A DNA stretch of 64,000 bases from Azospirillum brasilense (GCF_008365405.1 NZ_QOKV01000024.1:1-64000); one strand, 5' to 3'; positions 26,854 through 36,075 are shown, counted from the stretch's first letter. A program made the numbers and translations. The notes: generated from the letters alone by a model not told the origin.

Positions 26854-28242
26854 TCACGAGAAGGCCTGTGTCTGGGGAACGCGGCTCAGCCAGCCGGTGG
26901 CGCGCTCATAGGAGTCGGCGATGCGCAGCAGCGTGGCTTCCGCCTGCGGACGGGCGATGAGCTGCATGGCGATCGGCATCCCGTCCGGATCGAATCCGGC
27001 GGGCGTGACGAGCGCCGGCAGGCCGAGGTAGGAGACCGGACGGGTCAGCGCCGCCACCCCGGCGACCACCGCGGCCATCGCCGGCCCGGCGCCCACGTCG
27101 GTCTGCGCGGCGGTTGGCACCCGGCTGCGCAGGGCGGGGACGAACAGCGCGTCGCACTGGGCGAAGGGGCCCTCGACCATCGCCCGGAGGTGAAGCGCGC
27201 GAAGCTGCTTCGCCTGAAGGTAGGAGGCCGCCGGCACCATCAGCCCCTGCAGCAGGCGGGCACGCACCTGCGGGCCGTAGTCCTGCGGACGCTCGCGCAG
27301 CCAGGGCGCGTGGACGGCCGCCGCCTCCGGCGTGAAGACGAGGTTGGCGAGGTCGCCGTAGGGCTCGTGGTCTGGGATGTCCACCTCCACGACGCGGGCG
27401 CCGGCGCGCTCCAGCACCGCCCGCGCCTGCTCCAGCGCGGCGGCCACGGCGGGGTCCAGGCCGTCGTAGTAGAATTGGCGCGGGATGCCCAGCCGCAGCC
27501 CCTCGATCCCCTGGCCGATGACGTCCACGACGTCCGCCCGCCCGGTGATGACCGAGAACAGCGTCGCCGCGTCCTCGGCGCTGCGGGCCAGCGGGCCGAC
27601 GCAGTCCAGGCTTTCCGACAGCGGCATCACGCCGTCCATCGGCGTCGCCCCCTGCGTCGGCTTCAGCCCGACCACGCCGCACAGCGCCGCCGGAAGCCGC
27701 ACCGACCCGCCGGTGTCCGAGCCCAGCGAGCCGAAGGCCAGCCGCCCCGCCACCGCCGCACCGGAGCCGGAGGAGGAGCCGCCGGTGATGCGGTCGGGGT
27801 CCCAGGGGTTGCGGCAGCGCCCGAGATGGGCATTGTGCCCGGTCGGCCCCATGGCGAACTCCGCCATGTGCAGCGTGCCGAGCGTCACCGCCCCCGCCGC
27901 GTCCAGCCGCTCCAGCACCGTGGCCGTCCGCTCCGGCCGGAAGCCGCCGCGGATCGTCGGGGAGCCGCAGGTGCAGCGCTTGCCGGCGCGGTAGAACATG
28001 TCCTTGTGGGCCAGTGGCACGCCGTGCAGCGGCCCGCGCAGCCGTCCGGCCCGCGCCTCCGCGTCGGCGGCGCGGGCGGCGGCCAGCACCTCCTCCGGCT
28101 CGACCGACAGGAAAGCGTTGAGCGTCGGATTCAGCCGGGCGATGCGGTCCAGACAGGCGTCGACCAAGGCCTCCGCCCGCAGCGCGCCGTCGCGGACCGC
28201 CCTTGCGGCGTCCGTCAGGGTCAGCGATGTGGGATCGGTCAT
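26854..28242 (-). CDS. Amidase of the AtzE/GatA signature family
   Basis: A 462-residue amidase-signature hydrolase. The Ser-cisSer-Lys triad is visible as K80 (PLAHKDMFYRAG), the serine/glycine loop GGSSSGSG (154-161) and nucleophile S180 (GSDTGGSVRLP). Its start overlaps the stop of a 69-residue AtzG-like gene (ATGA). AtzE-AtzG (1-carboxybiuret hydrolase) and the HpxY/HpxX-type pairs of purine-nitrogen catabolism have the same layout. The in vivo amide is unknown; the CoA-ester and TRAP genes around it suggest an amide of a carboxylic acid. Confidence 0.88.
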   Translation of the reverse strand: MTDPTSLTLTDAARAVRDGALRAEALVDACLDRIARLNPTLNAFLSVEPEEVLAAARAADAEARAGRLRGPLHGVPLAHKDMFYRAGKRCTCGSPTIRGGFRPERTATVLERLDAAGAVTLGTLHMAEFAMGPTGHNAHLGRCRNPWDPDRITGGSSSGSGAAVAGRLAFGSLGSDTGGSVRLPAALCGVVGLKPTQGATPMDGVMPLSESLDCVGPLARSAEDAATLFSVITGRADVVDVIGQGIEGLRLGIPRQFYYDGLDPAVAAALEQARAVLERAGARVVEVDIPDHEPYGDLANLVFTPEAAAVHAPWLRERPQDYGPQVRARLLQGLMVPAASYLQAKQLRALHLRAMVEGPFAQCDALFVPALRSRVPTAAQTDVGAGPAMAAVVAGVAALTRPVSYLGLPALVTPAGFDPDGMPIAMQLIARPQAEATLLRIADSYERATGWLSRVPQTQAFS

Positions 28243-28448
28243 GCCCGCTCCCCGGCAATGAGCGCGGTATGGGCGCCCAGCGGCACGTCGAACAGCGAGC
28301 CGCCGGGATGCGCCGCCGCCAGCACGCCCGGCACGGCGGCCAGCAGGCGCCCGCACAGGGCGGCGTCGGCGTCGTCCAGGGTCACCCCCTGAATCCTGGC
28401 CAGGGTCCGCGCGCAGGCGGCGGCATCCCCGATGTGGTTTTCCGTCAT
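28239..28448 (-). CDS. AtzG-like small subunit (DUF4089 type)
   Basis: A 69-residue protein beginning MTENHIGDAAACARTLARI and ending DVPLGAHTALIAGERA. Size, helical pattern and position directly before an AtzE-type amidase match the AtzG/DUF4089 family, GatC-like partners that stabilise the amidase. The ATG at 28448 follows GGGAGGGAAGGA, and the stop overlaps the amidase start, implying coupled translation and a 1:1 complex. Confidence 0.72.
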   Translation of the reverse strand: MTENHIGDAAACARTLARIQGVTLDDADAALCGRLLAAVPGVLAAAHPGGSLFDVPLGAHTALIAGERA

Positions 28449-28524
28449 TCCTTCCCTCCCGTCCGGTGCTGTCCCCGCGCGGCTCTTCCGGCCGTTCGCC
28501 GCGGGCAGGGCCTTAATGGCCCCT

Positions 28525-29289
28525 TTACCCGGATCGTTGCAGCGTCATTTCATAGCGGTATCGTCCGGCCGCGTGGCTGCTGACCGCAACCTCCAGCGCG
28601 TTTCCTTCGGCGTCCAGATAATGGCGGATCACCACCAGGATCGGGGTGCCGACCTCCACCGACAGGCGGGACGCCAGATTGGCGTCCGCCGAGGTGGCCT
28701 CGATCGACTGCACGACCTCCTCGATGCGCAAGCCGTAGCGGCTTTCCAGCACCGCGTAGACGGCGACCGGAAAGGTGCCGATGGCCTGGGCCACGTCGTC
28801 GAAGGCGGCGGGCAGGAACACCTCGGTGTAGCAGAGCGGGGTCCGCTCGCCCGGCTGGCGGCGCAGCGCCACCACCCGGACCCAGGGCGTGTCCGGCTGC
28901 GAGCGCAGAAGCTCCGCCGTCCGCCCCTCCACCAGGATCTTCTCCACCGCCAGCACCTCCAGCCGGGTGGAGGAGGCGTACTGCCCGATCTCCGCGAGGC
29001 TGGACAGCGTGTTGTGGAACCGCCCGTCGGGGCGGGCGGCGGTCACCACCGACCCCGAGCCCTGGCGGCGCGCGATCAGGCCGAGATCCTGGAGCCGGCG
29101 CAGCGCCTCCCGCACCGTGTAGCGGCTGGCGGAGAAGCGCAGGCACAGCTCCTGTTCGGTCGGCAGCCGTTCGCCGACCCCGACCCGCCCGCCCGCGATG
29201 TCGGCGCGCAGCGCCTCCAGGATCTCCTGGAAGCGCGGCCCCTCCGCGGCGGACGGGCGGACGGAGGCCGGGCGAACGGCGGTCTTCAC
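28525..29289 (-). CDS. GntR family regulator, HutC/UTRA subfamily (second copy)
   Basis: A 254-residue paralogue of the regulator at 24063. It shares the HTH (SRYTVREALRRLQDLGLIARRQ) and the UTRA domain (SIEATSADANLASRL, PILVVIRHYL). It starts with GTG at 29289, overlapping the CoA-transferase stop (GTGA), with AGGGGG upstream. Lying inside the minus-strand operon, it is likely an autoregulated local regulator. HutC-type proteins bind GT/AC palindromes such as TTGTACGTACAA found at 33847, but the assignment of site to protein is inferred. Confidence 0.88.
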   Translation of the reverse strand: MKTAVRPASVRPSAAEGPRFQEILEALRADIAGGRVGVGERLPTEQELCLRFSASRYTVREALRRLQDLGLIARRQGSGSVVTAARPDGRFHNTLSSLAEIGQYASSTRLEVLAVEKILVEGRTAELLRSQPDTPWVRVVALRRQPGERTPLCYTEVFLPAAFDDVAQAIGTFPVAVYAVLESRYGLRIEEVVQSIEATSADANLASRLSVEVGTPILVVIRHYLDAEGNALEVAVSSHAAGRYRYEMTLQRSG

Positions 29290-30476
29290 AGCGCCCCCTG
29301 CTCGCGCAGGGCGGCGATCCGCTCCGGCCCGATGCCGATGCGGCCCAGCACGTCCTCGGTGTCGGCGCCCAGCGCCGGGGCGGTGCGGGTGGGCAGCGTC
29401 TCACCGCCGATGCGCACCGGCCCGGTCAGCATCCGCACGCCGTGGGACCCGTCCGGGTAGGAGAAGTCGGCCACCCGGTCGCTGTCGCGGACGAAGGGGT
29501 TCTCCAGCGATTGCGCGATGTCGAGGACCGGGGCGGCGGGAACCGCGCCGCCGAGGATCTCCACCCACTCCGCCGTGTCGCGCTGGCCGAGCACCTCGTC
29601 CAGCAGGACGGTGAGCAGTTCGCGGTTGGCGAGCCGGTCCTTGAAGCTGCGGAAGCGCGGGTCGTCGCCCCATTCGGGCTTGCCGATCTTGTCGCAGAAG
29701 ACCGGCCAGAACTTCTCCTTGTTGCACATCACGAACAGCCAGCCGTCGCGCGTGCGGTAGAGCTGCGACGGGGTCAGCGAGGGATGCGCGGAGCGCGGCT
29801 CCCGCCCCTGGTTGTGGCCGCCGTTGAGGTACCAGGTGGCGAGGTAGGTCATGTTGTGCAGCGCCGTGTCGAACAGGCTGACGTCCACGTCCGAGCCCTT
29901 GCCGCTGGCCCGCGCCCCGACCACGCCGGAGACGAGGCCGAAGGCGGTCATCAGGCCGGTCATCATGTCGACCACCGACATGCCGAAGCGGGCGGGCGGG
30001 CCGTCCGGCTCGCCGGTCACCGACAGGTAGCCGGCCTCCGCCTGCATCAGATAGTCGTAGCCCGGCCAGGCCCGCCGAGGCCCCGTGCGCCCATAGGCGG
30101 ACAGGTGGGCGCAGACGATCTTCGGGTTGACCGCCTTCAGATGCTCGTAGGTCAACCCCAGCTTGTCCGGCAGGTCGCCGCGCAGGTTGTCCAGCACGGC
30201 GTCGGCGTGGCGCACCAGCTCGTGCAGCACCGCCATGCCCTCGGGGTGCTTCAGGTTGAGGGTGATGCTGCGCTTGTTGCGGTTGAAGGACTGGTAGAAG
30301 TGGCTGTTGCCGGGTCCGAAGAAATGGGGGCCGACATGCCGGCCGACCTCGCCGCCTTCGGCGGGATTCTCGACCTTGATGACTTCGGCCCCGAGATCGG
30401 CCAGCAGCATGGTGCCGAACGGGCCGGCGCCGTATTGCTCCACGGCGATGACGGTGACGCCTTCGAGGGGTAGCAC
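29286..30476 (-). CDS. CaiB/BaiF family CoA-transferase (class III)
   Basis: A 396-residue class III CoA-transferase, which moves CoA between carboxylic acids through an enzyme-bound anhydride. The catalytic aspartate is in PGYDYLMQAEAG (about residue 160). Other family motifs are the N-terminal GVTVIAVEQYGAGPFGTMLLADLGAE broken into its Rossmann elements, and VDMMTGLMTAFG. The GTG at 30476 follows AGGGAG; the upstream open frame lacks coding character. Within this cluster it probably activates the dicarboxylate substrate. The neighbouring acyl-CoA dehydrogenase supports this. Confidence 0.9.
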   Translation of the reverse strand: MLPLEGVTVIAVEQYGAGPFGTMLLADLGAEVIKVENPAEGGEVGRHVGPHFFGPGNSHFYQSFNRNKRSITLNLKHPEGMAVLHELVRHADAVLDNLRGDLPDKLGLTYEHLKAVNPKIVCAHLSAYGRTGPRRAWPGYDYLMQAEAGYLSVTGEPDGPPARFGMSVVDMMTGLMTAFGLVSGVVGARASGKGSDVDVSLFDTALHNMTYLATWYLNGGHNQGREPRSAHPSLTPSQLYRTRDGWLFVMCNKEKFWPVFCDKIGKPEWGDDPRFRSFKDRLANRELLTVLLDEVLGQRDTAEWVEILGGAVPAAPVLDIAQSLENPFVRDSDRVADFSYPDGSHGVRMLTGPVRIGGETLPTRTAPALGADTEDVLGRIGIGPERIAALREQGAL

Positions 30477-30527
30477 GCGGTGTCTCCCTGATGGGGGTGT
30501 GCGGGGTTGTGGGGTGTGGTTGCGATG

Positions 30528-30565
30528 AGCCCCCACCCAACCCTCCCCCGCTGACGCAGGGGAGG
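30528..30565. repeat. Short palindromic intergenic repeat R3
   Basis: CCCTCCCC and GGGGAGGG arms around GCTGACGCA lie between the CoA-transferase and acyl-CoA dehydrogenase genes, preceded by CCCCCACCCAACCCT. The same blocks occur in the longer repeat at 50761-50877, so it is a small member of that intergenic family. Confidence 0.55.
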
Positions 30566-30575
30566 GATTTTCTCC

Positions 30576-31751
30576 TCACACCGGATTCTGCTCGATCAGC
30601 CGCTTGGCGATGATGATGCGCTGGATCTCGTTGGTGCCCTCGCCGATGCACAGCAGGGGGGCGTCGCGGTAGAGCCGTTCCACCACGAACTCCTTGGAGT
30701 AGCCGTAGCCGCCGTGGATGCGCATGGCGTCCAGGGAGTTCTCCACCGCCGCTTCGGAGGCGAAGAGCTTGGCCATGCCGGCCTCGTAGTCGCAGCGTTC
30801 GCCGCGGTCGAGCGCCTTGGCCGCCTGCTGCACGAGGAGGCGCGCCGCGGAGACGCGGGTCGCCATGTCGGCCAGCTTCATCGCCACGGCCTGATGCTCG
30901 TGGATCGGCTTGCCGAAGGTCTTGCGCTGCTGGCTGTACTTGACGGATTCGTCCAGAGCCGCCTGGGCGACGCCGACGCCGCGCGACGCCACGTTGACGC
31001 GGCCCAGCTCCAGGCCGGAGATGGCGCAGGCCATGCCGCGGCCCTCGACCCCGCCGATCAGCCGGTCGGCCGGAACGCGGTAGTCCTCGAAGACCAGCTC
31101 GGCGGAATCGATGCCCTTGTAGCCCAGCTTCTCCAGCTTGCGGCTGACCTTGAAGCCCGGCCCCTTCTCGGCCAGGAACATCGTCATGCCCTTGTGGCGA
31201 GGCTGCGCCGTCGGGTCGGTCTTGACCAGCAGGGCGAAGCAGCTTCCCTGGATGCCGTTGGTGATCCAGGTCTTGGAGCCGTTGATGACGTAGTCGTCGC
31301 CGTCGCGCTTGGCCACCGTGCGGATGGCCTGGAGATCGGTGCCGCAGTCCGGCTCGGTCAAAGCGAGGCCGCCGCGCAGCTCGCCGGTGGCGAAGCGGGG
31401 CAGGAATGCCGCCTTCTGCTCCTCCGTCCCCGTCTTGGTGACGATGAAGGCCATGATGAGGTGCGAGTTGATGATGCCGGACAGCGACATCCACACCGAC
31501 GAGATGCGCTCGATCATCTTGGCGTAGGTCGAGGGGCGCAGGCCGAGCCCGCCGTATTCCTCGGGGATCGTCGCCCCGAACAGGCCCAACTCCTTCATCC
31601 GCTCGACGATCTCGTCGGGGTAGGCGTCGTCATGCTCCAGCTTCAGGGCGACCGGCCGGACGTGGCGGTCGAGGAAGCGGTCCACGCTGTCGAGGATCAG
31701 GCGGTCCTGCTCGTCGCGTTCCGCGTCGGTCATGGTGTTGGCGTCGCTCAT
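30576..31751 (-). CDS. Acyl-CoA dehydrogenase
   Basis: A 391-residue FAD-dependent dehydrogenase. Family landmarks are GLFGATIPEEYGGLGL, LALTEPDCGTD (FAD/substrate loop), KTWITNG, the QQRKTFGKPIHEHQ arm, and the C-terminal IHGGYGYSKEFVVERLYRD plus IGEGTNEIQRIIIAK region holding the catalytic glutamate. The ATG at 31751 starts the typical N-terminal helix. In context it would desaturate a branched or dicarboxylic acyl-CoA, such as methylsuccinyl-CoA, to the enoyl form. The exact substrate cannot be read from sequence. Confidence 0.92.
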   Translation of the reverse strand: MSDANTMTDAERDEQDRLILDSVDRFLDRHVRPVALKLEHDDAYPDEIVERMKELGLFGATIPEEYGGLGLRPSTYAKMIERISSVWMSLSGIINSHLIMAFIVTKTGTEEQKAAFLPRFATGELRGGLALTEPDCGTDLQAIRTVAKRDGDDYVINGSKTWITNGIQGSCFALLVKTDPTAQPRHKGMTMFLAEKGPGFKVSRKLEKLGYKGIDSAELVFEDYRVPADRLIGGVEGRGMACAISGLELGRVNVASRGVGVAQAALDESVKYSQQRKTFGKPIHEHQAVAMKLADMATRVSAARLLVQQAAKALDRGERCDYEAGMAKLFASEAAVENSLDAMRIHGGYGYSKEFVVERLYRDAPLLCIGEGTNEIQRIIIAKRLIEQNPV

Positions 31752-31774
31752 GGCGTGTTTCCCGGATTGAATGG

Positions 31775-33181
31775 TCAGCGGACGGACGGCGACAGCACGG
31801 ACAGTGAGTCCGCCGCGCGCGGGCTGGCGTCGAGGCCGAGGACGGCGTCGGCGATGCGCGCCGCGGCGGTCTCGTTCACGGCCATGGCGGCGTTGCCGCG
31901 GTACTTGTCCACGATCTCGGCGTTGGACAGCGGACGGTCGGCGGCGCCGCGGTTGATGTGCTCGCGGTGGCGCAGCTCCCGCCCGTCGTCGAGCGTGATG
32001 ACCAGCTCGCCCGAATAGGCCTTCGGGAAGGGCGAGTCGGGATCGTGGCGGTAGGACACCTTCGACGCAATGTCGAGGATCGCCGCATCGCCCAGCGCGT
32101 CGTTCTCCAGCTCCGCCAGGGTCAGGCGACCGCGCACCAGCGCGGCGGCGACCAGGAAGGGCACGCTGAACTGCGCGTCGTAGGAGTTGGACGGCCGCTT
32201 CTTGTTGGCCTCCGGCTCGCAGACGGTCTTGACCACCTGCTCGGGCACCAGCGCCTCGATGCGGCGGATGCGCGCAAGGTCGAGGCCGTCGCGGCGCAGC
32301 TCCAGGGCGGCGTCCACGCAGGCGTGGGTGAAGTGGCAGGCCGGATAGGGCTTGATCGCCGTCGCCATCAGCTCCCACGTCTCGCCGAGGCCGGCGGTGG
32401 CGGTGCCCAGATCGGCGCGCCCGGCCTCCTTGCCGAGATAGGCGTTGAACAGGCCGAAGCGGCCCTCGTAGGGGCGGGTGACGCCGGTGAAGCCCTCGCG
32501 AGCCAGCGCCGCCGCGGTGATGCCCGCCGCCGCCGCCCAGCCGGGATGCAGGCGCTTGTTCCAGGCCCCGTCCTCCAGGAACTCCAGGCTGCCGCTCGCC
32601 ATCGACAGGGCGATGCCCTGCGCGGCGGCCAGCTGCGCGCGGGTCAGGCCGAGCAGACGGCCGGCGGCCAGGGCGCAGCCGAACACGCCGATCATGCCCG
32701 TCGGGTGGAAGCCCACCTGATGGAAGCCGCCGCGCGCCACCGCGCCGAGCCGGGCCGCCACCTCGACGCCCAGCACGTAGGCGCTGACCACGGAACGGCC
32801 GTCCGCCCCGGTCATCGCCGCCGCCGACAGCACGGCGGGCAGCACGCTGGCGGTGGGGTGGATAACGCCGCCGATGTGGGTGTCGTCGTAATCGAGACCG
32901 TGGCAGAGCAGCCCGTTGACCGTCGCCGCGTCGCGGGCGGGCAGCGAGGCGGGCATGCCGATCACCGGCACCGGCCCCTCCCCCGCCAGCCCGCGCAGGG
33001 CGGTCAGCGTCTTGTGGGCGAAGTCGTAGCGCGTCGAAGCCAGCGCGATGCCCACGGCGTCCAGCATATGGTGCGGCGCGCGGGTGCGGACCTCCGCCGG
33101 AATGGCGTCATCGGGGGTGTCGGCGACGAAGGCCGCCAGCGTGGCGGCGATCGAGTTGGTGGTCGGATCGGTGGCGGGCAT
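31775..33181 (-). CDS. MmgE/PrpD family protein
   Basis: A 468-residue protein of the fold that includes 2-methylcitrate dehydratase (PrpD) and cis-aconitate decarboxylase. Conserved parts are the GLDYDDTHIGGVIHPTAS active-site segment near residue 90, GFHPTGMIGVFG and KRLHPGWAAAAG. Start at 33181 with GGGAGG upstream. Lying between an acyl-CoA dehydrogenase and a MaoC hydratase, it could dehydrate, decarboxylate or isomerise the free acid that the CoA-transferase then activates. The reaction is not determined. Confidence 0.88.
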   Translation of the reverse strand: MPATDPTTNSIAATLAAFVADTPDDAIPAEVRTRAPHHMLDAVGIALASTRYDFAHKTLTALRGLAGEGPVPVIGMPASLPARDAATVNGLLCHGLDYDDTHIGGVIHPTASVLPAVLSAAAMTGADGRSVVSAYVLGVEVAARLGAVARGGFHQVGFHPTGMIGVFGCALAAGRLLGLTRAQLAAAQGIALSMASGSLEFLEDGAWNKRLHPGWAAAAGITAAALAREGFTGVTRPYEGRFGLFNAYLGKEAGRADLGTATAGLGETWELMATAIKPYPACHFTHACVDAALELRRDGLDLARIRRIEALVPEQVVKTVCEPEANKKRPSNSYDAQFSVPFLVAAALVRGRLTLAELENDALGDAAILDIASKVSYRHDPDSPFPKAYSGELVITLDDGRELRHREHINRGAADRPLSNAEIVDKYRGNAAMAVNETAAARIADAVLGLDASPRAADSLSVLSPSVR

Positions 33182-33259
33182 GGTTCCTCCCTCTTGTTCT
33201 TCTCGGGCCTCAGTTCTTTCGGACGGGGCTGTCGGATTGTCCGGATCAGTCGCCCCGGA

Positions 33260-33757
33260 TCAGTCGCCGATGCCGTGGCCCCGCTTGGGGACGAGGCTGG
33301 CCCGCTCGAAGGTCACGAAGACCGTGCCGTCGGCCTTGTAGCCCTCGGTGTAGGTGGTCACGATGCCCTGGGTCGGGCGCTTCTTGGATTCGCGGACGTC
33401 CAGCACCTTGGAGCGCGCGTAGATCGTGTCGCCGGGGAAGACCGGGGCGACCAGCTTGATCTCCTTCCAGCCGAGGTTGGCGACCGACTTGTAGGAGACG
33501 TCGTCCACCGTCATGCCCAGCACCATGGCCAGCGTCAGGCCGCTGTTGACCAGCGGCTTGCCGAACTCCGACTTCTCGGCGAAGGCGTGGTCGCAGTGCA
33601 TGGGGTGGCGGTTCATCGTCAGCAGGCTGAACTGGATGTTGTCCGCTTCGGTGATGGTCCGGCCGGGGCGGTGCTCGTAGACATCGCCGACGGTGAAATC
33701 CTCGAGGTAGCGGCCAAGGTCGGCGACGATGGTCCGCGGTTCCTGAACATCGGGCAT
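33260..33757 (-). CDS. MaoC-like enoyl-CoA hydratase (mesaconyl/itaconyl-CoA hydratase type)
   Basis: A 165-residue hot-dog fold hydratase. The catalytic Asp/His region reads ITEADNIQFSLLTMNRHPMH (about 40-60), followed by VNSGLTLAMVLGMTV and WKEIKLVAPVFPGDTI. Single-domain MaoC proteins with this LTMNRHPMH motif are commonly annotated next to CitE-like lyases and CoA-transferases. It is the first gene of the minus arm, 135 bases from the divergent CitE-like gene. It would hydrate the enoyl-CoA to a hydroxyacyl-CoA ready for lyase cleavage. Confidence 0.88.
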   Translation of the reverse strand: MPDVQEPRTIVADLGRYLEDFTVGDVYEHRPGRTITEADNIQFSLLTMNRHPMHCDHAFAEKSEFGKPLVNSGLTLAMVLGMTVDDVSYKSVANLGWKEIKLVAPVFPGDTIYARSKVLDVRESKKRPTQGIVTTYTEGYKADGTVFVTFERASLVPKRGHGIGD

Positions 33758-33846
33758 GGGCGGGCGTCTCTTGTCTGCGGATCAGAGGGGTGAGTGCGAG
33801 GCGCCGATCATTTCAAGGTGACATGTTCAGCGCGTGTGATAGCATG

Positions 33847-33858
33847 TTGTACGTACAA
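33847..33858. promoter_or_regulatory. Palindromic operator in the divergent control region
   Basis: TTGTACGTACAA is a perfect 12-bp palindrome between the divergent MaoC and CitE-like genes. A one-base variant, TTGTCCGTACAA, lies upstream of dctP (36076-36087). The GT...AC form suits HutC-type GntR regulators, two of which are encoded in this locus. Confidence 0.6.
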
Positions 33859-33892
33859 ATAACACGCCCCCTCACCCTTGGAAAGCGTTTTC

Positions 33893-34789
33893 ATGCCCAA
33901 CAATCCGCAGAACGCAGCAACGGCGTCGGAATCGCCGGTCCGTCGCTCCTACCTGTTCGTTCCCGGCGCCCGCCCGGACCGTTTCGCCAAAGCCCTGGGG
34001 GCCGGCGCCGACGCGGTCATCATTGATCTGGAGGACGCGGTGGCCCCCGGCGACAAGGACAGCGCCCGCGCCGCCGTCGGTGCCTTCCTGCGGGAGCACA
34101 CCGGCGCGGGCGGGCCGGCGGTGTTCGTTCGAACCAATTCGGTGCGCAGCCGCACCGGCCTGCTCGACATCCTCGCTTTGACCGATCTTCCGGACGGCAC
34201 GGCGCCGCGCTGGGCGGGCATCCTGCTGCCGAAGGTGGACGGGGCCGAGGATGTCCGGCTGGCCGCCGGGCTTCTCGACGAGCGCAATCTGCCCGGCGCG
34301 CTCGGCGCGCTGATCGAGAGCGCCGACGGGCTGGAGAACGTCATGGCTATCGCCGCGGCCTCCCCCCGCCTGTCCTTCCTGATGTTCGGCGGGGCCGACC
34401 TGTCGGCGGAACTGCGCGTACCGCTGGCCTGGGAGCCGCTGGTGCAGGCCCGCACCCGGATCGTGCACGCCGCCGCCCGCTTCGGGCTGGACGCGCTGGA
34501 CATGCCGTGGATCGCGCTGGACGACGAGGAAGGCTACCGCCAGGAGTTGGCGCGCAGCGTCCTGCACGGCTTCACCGCGCGCTCGGCCATCCACCCCAAG
34601 CAGATCACCGCCATCCACGACGCCTACACCCCGTCGCCGGAGGCGGTGCTCCGCGCCGGTCGGGTCCTGGCCGCCTTCGAGGCCGCCGGCGGCGGGGTCT
34701 GCGTGCTCGACGGCAGGCTGGTCGAGCGGCCCCTGGTGCTGGGGTCCCATCGAATCCTGGCATTGGCCCGCCGGGCCGGAATGCTGTAG
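33893..34789 (+). CDS. HpcH/HpaI-CitE family CoA-ester lyase
   Basis: A 298-residue TIM-barrel lyase of the CitE/malyl-CoA-lyase family. Motifs are RRSYLFVPGARPDRFAKAL at the N terminus, DAVIIDLEDAVAPGDK, LIESADGLENV and LMFGGADLSAEL with Mg2+-binding acids. Such enzymes cleave citramalyl-CoA or malyl-CoA into acetyl-CoA or glyoxylate partners plus pyruvate. The ATG at 33893 follows GGAAAGC. It is the first gene of the plus arm and the logical last step after the CoA-transferase and MaoC hydratase encoded on the other arm. Confidence 0.9.
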   Translation: MPNNPQNAATASESPVRRSYLFVPGARPDRFAKALGAGADAVIIDLEDAVAPGDKDSARAAVGAFLREHTGAGGPAVFVRTNSVRSRTGLLDILALTDLPDGTAPRWAGILLPKVDGAEDVRLAAGLLDERNLPGALGALIESADGLENVMAIAAASPRLSFLMFGGADLSAELRVPLAWEPLVQARTRIVHAAARFGLDALDMPWIALDDEEGYRQELARSVLHGFTARSAIHPKQITAIHDAYTPSPEAVLRAGRVLAAFEAAGGGVCVLDGRLVERPLVLGSHRILALARRAGML

Positions 34790-34806
34790 CCAGGGATTGC
34801 CCGTTC

Positions 34807-36045
34807 ATGCGCACCGCGCCACCGCCACTTGTCCGGACCCCCATGACCACGCAAGAAACCCCGCCCGCCCCCTTTCCCCTGCTGCTGGCGGAGGTGACCA
34901 GCGTCCAGACCGTCGCCACCCTGTCGGTCCTGACCCTGGCGACGGTCGCCCCGCTGGCCGCCGCCTCGCTGGGGGTGGGGTCGGAGGCGGTCGGCTACCA
35001 GATCAGCGTCATCTACAGCGCCGCCGCCCTGGTGTCGGCCTTCGCCGGTCTGGTGGTCCGCCGCTGGGGCGCCGGCACGGTGGGCGTCCTGGCCCTGGCG
35101 CTGGGGCTTGTGGGTTGCCTGGGCATCGCCACCGGTTCCCTGTGGGTCGCGGCGCTGGCGTCGGTGCTGCTCGGCATCGGCTACGGGCTGGTGAACCCGT
35201 CCTCCTCCCACCTGTTGAACCGCTTCACCCCGCCGGCCCGGCGCAACCTTGTCTTCTCACTGAAGCAGACCGGCGTGCCGCTGGCCGGCGTGCTGGCCGG
35301 GCTGACCCTGCCGGGAATCGGCGAGATTGCCGGCTGGCGCGGGGCGGCGCTGGCGGTGGCCGGCATGTTCGCGCTGCTGCTGGCTCTCTTCGCGCCGGGC
35401 CGCCGGGTGTGGGACGACGACCGTAGCCCCGGCCTGCCGATCCGCGGCAATTTGATGGAAGGGCCGCGGCTAGTCTGGCGGGTTCCGGCGCTGCGCGGCT
35501 TCGCGCTGATGGGCTTCTTCTTCTCGGCGATCCAGCTGTCGCTGATGGCCTTCACGGTGAACATGCTGGTGCACGACCTGCACTGGTCCATCGTGTCCGC
35601 CGGGCTGGCCGTGTCGGTGATGCAGGCGGCGGGGGCGGCGGCGCGCATCGGCTGGGGGCTGCTGGCCGACCGGTTGGGTTCCGGCGTGGCGGTGCTGGGC
35701 GGGATCGGCGTGCTGTCCGCCAGCGCCGCATTGGCCACCGCCGGTCTAGGACCAAGCTGGCCGGTGCCCGCGGTGATCGGCGTGCTGACGGTGTTCGGCA
35801 TCGCCGCCATCGGCTGGAACGGCGTGTTCCTGGCGGAGGTGGCGCGGGTCGCGCCGAAGGGCACGGCCAGCACGGCGACGGGCGGCGCCCTGATGTTCAC
35901 CTTCTCCGGCGTGGTCGTCGGGCCGGCGCTGTTCGCTACCCTGTTCAACACGGTCGGCAGCTACGGCGAGACCTTCGCGCTGATGACGGCCTTCCCGCTG
36001 GCCGGGGCGGCGGCGGTCCTGTTCTGGTCGCGGCGCAAGACATAA
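34807..36045 (+). CDS. MFS transporter
   Basis: A 412-residue major facilitator with about 12 hydrophobic helices, best matching the CynX/NimT-like or general organic-anion MFS groups. Features are the 2-3 loop region AGLVVRRWGAGTVGVLALALG and a second-half equivalent (GWGLLADRLGSGVAVLGG), plus SLKQTGVPLAGVLAG in the middle. An ATG at 34843 would give 400 residues without the proline-rich start. It lies 17 bases after the lyase gene, so it is probably in the same operon as an import or export route for the pathway. Confidence 0.85.
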   Translation: MRTAPPPLVRTPMTTQETPPAPFPLLLAEVTSVQTVATLSVLTLATVAPLAAASLGVGSEAVGYQISVIYSAAALVSAFAGLVVRRWGAGTVGVLALALGLVGCLGIATGSLWVAALASVLLGIGYGLVNPSSSHLLNRFTPPARRNLVFSLKQTGVPLAGVLAGLTLPGIGEIAGWRGAALAVAGMFALLLALFAPGRRVWDDDRSPGLPIRGNLMEGPRLVWRVPALRGFALMGFFFSAIQLSLMAFTVNMLVHDLHWSIVSAGLAVSVMQAAGAAARIGWGLLADRLGSGVAVLGGIGVLSASAALATAGLGPSWPVPAVIGVLTVFGIAAIGWNGVFLAEVARVAPKGTASTATGGALMFTFSGVVVGPALFATLFNTVGSYGETFALMTAFPLAGAAAVLFWSRRKT

Positions 36046-36075
36046 GGGCGGCGTCGATCGGCCCCTCGCGAATAG

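Noticed and set aside
31958..33793. 611-codon plus-strand frame opposite MmgE/PrpD and MaoC
   Set aside because: Shadow frame; genuine genes with motifs and start signals are on the minus strand.
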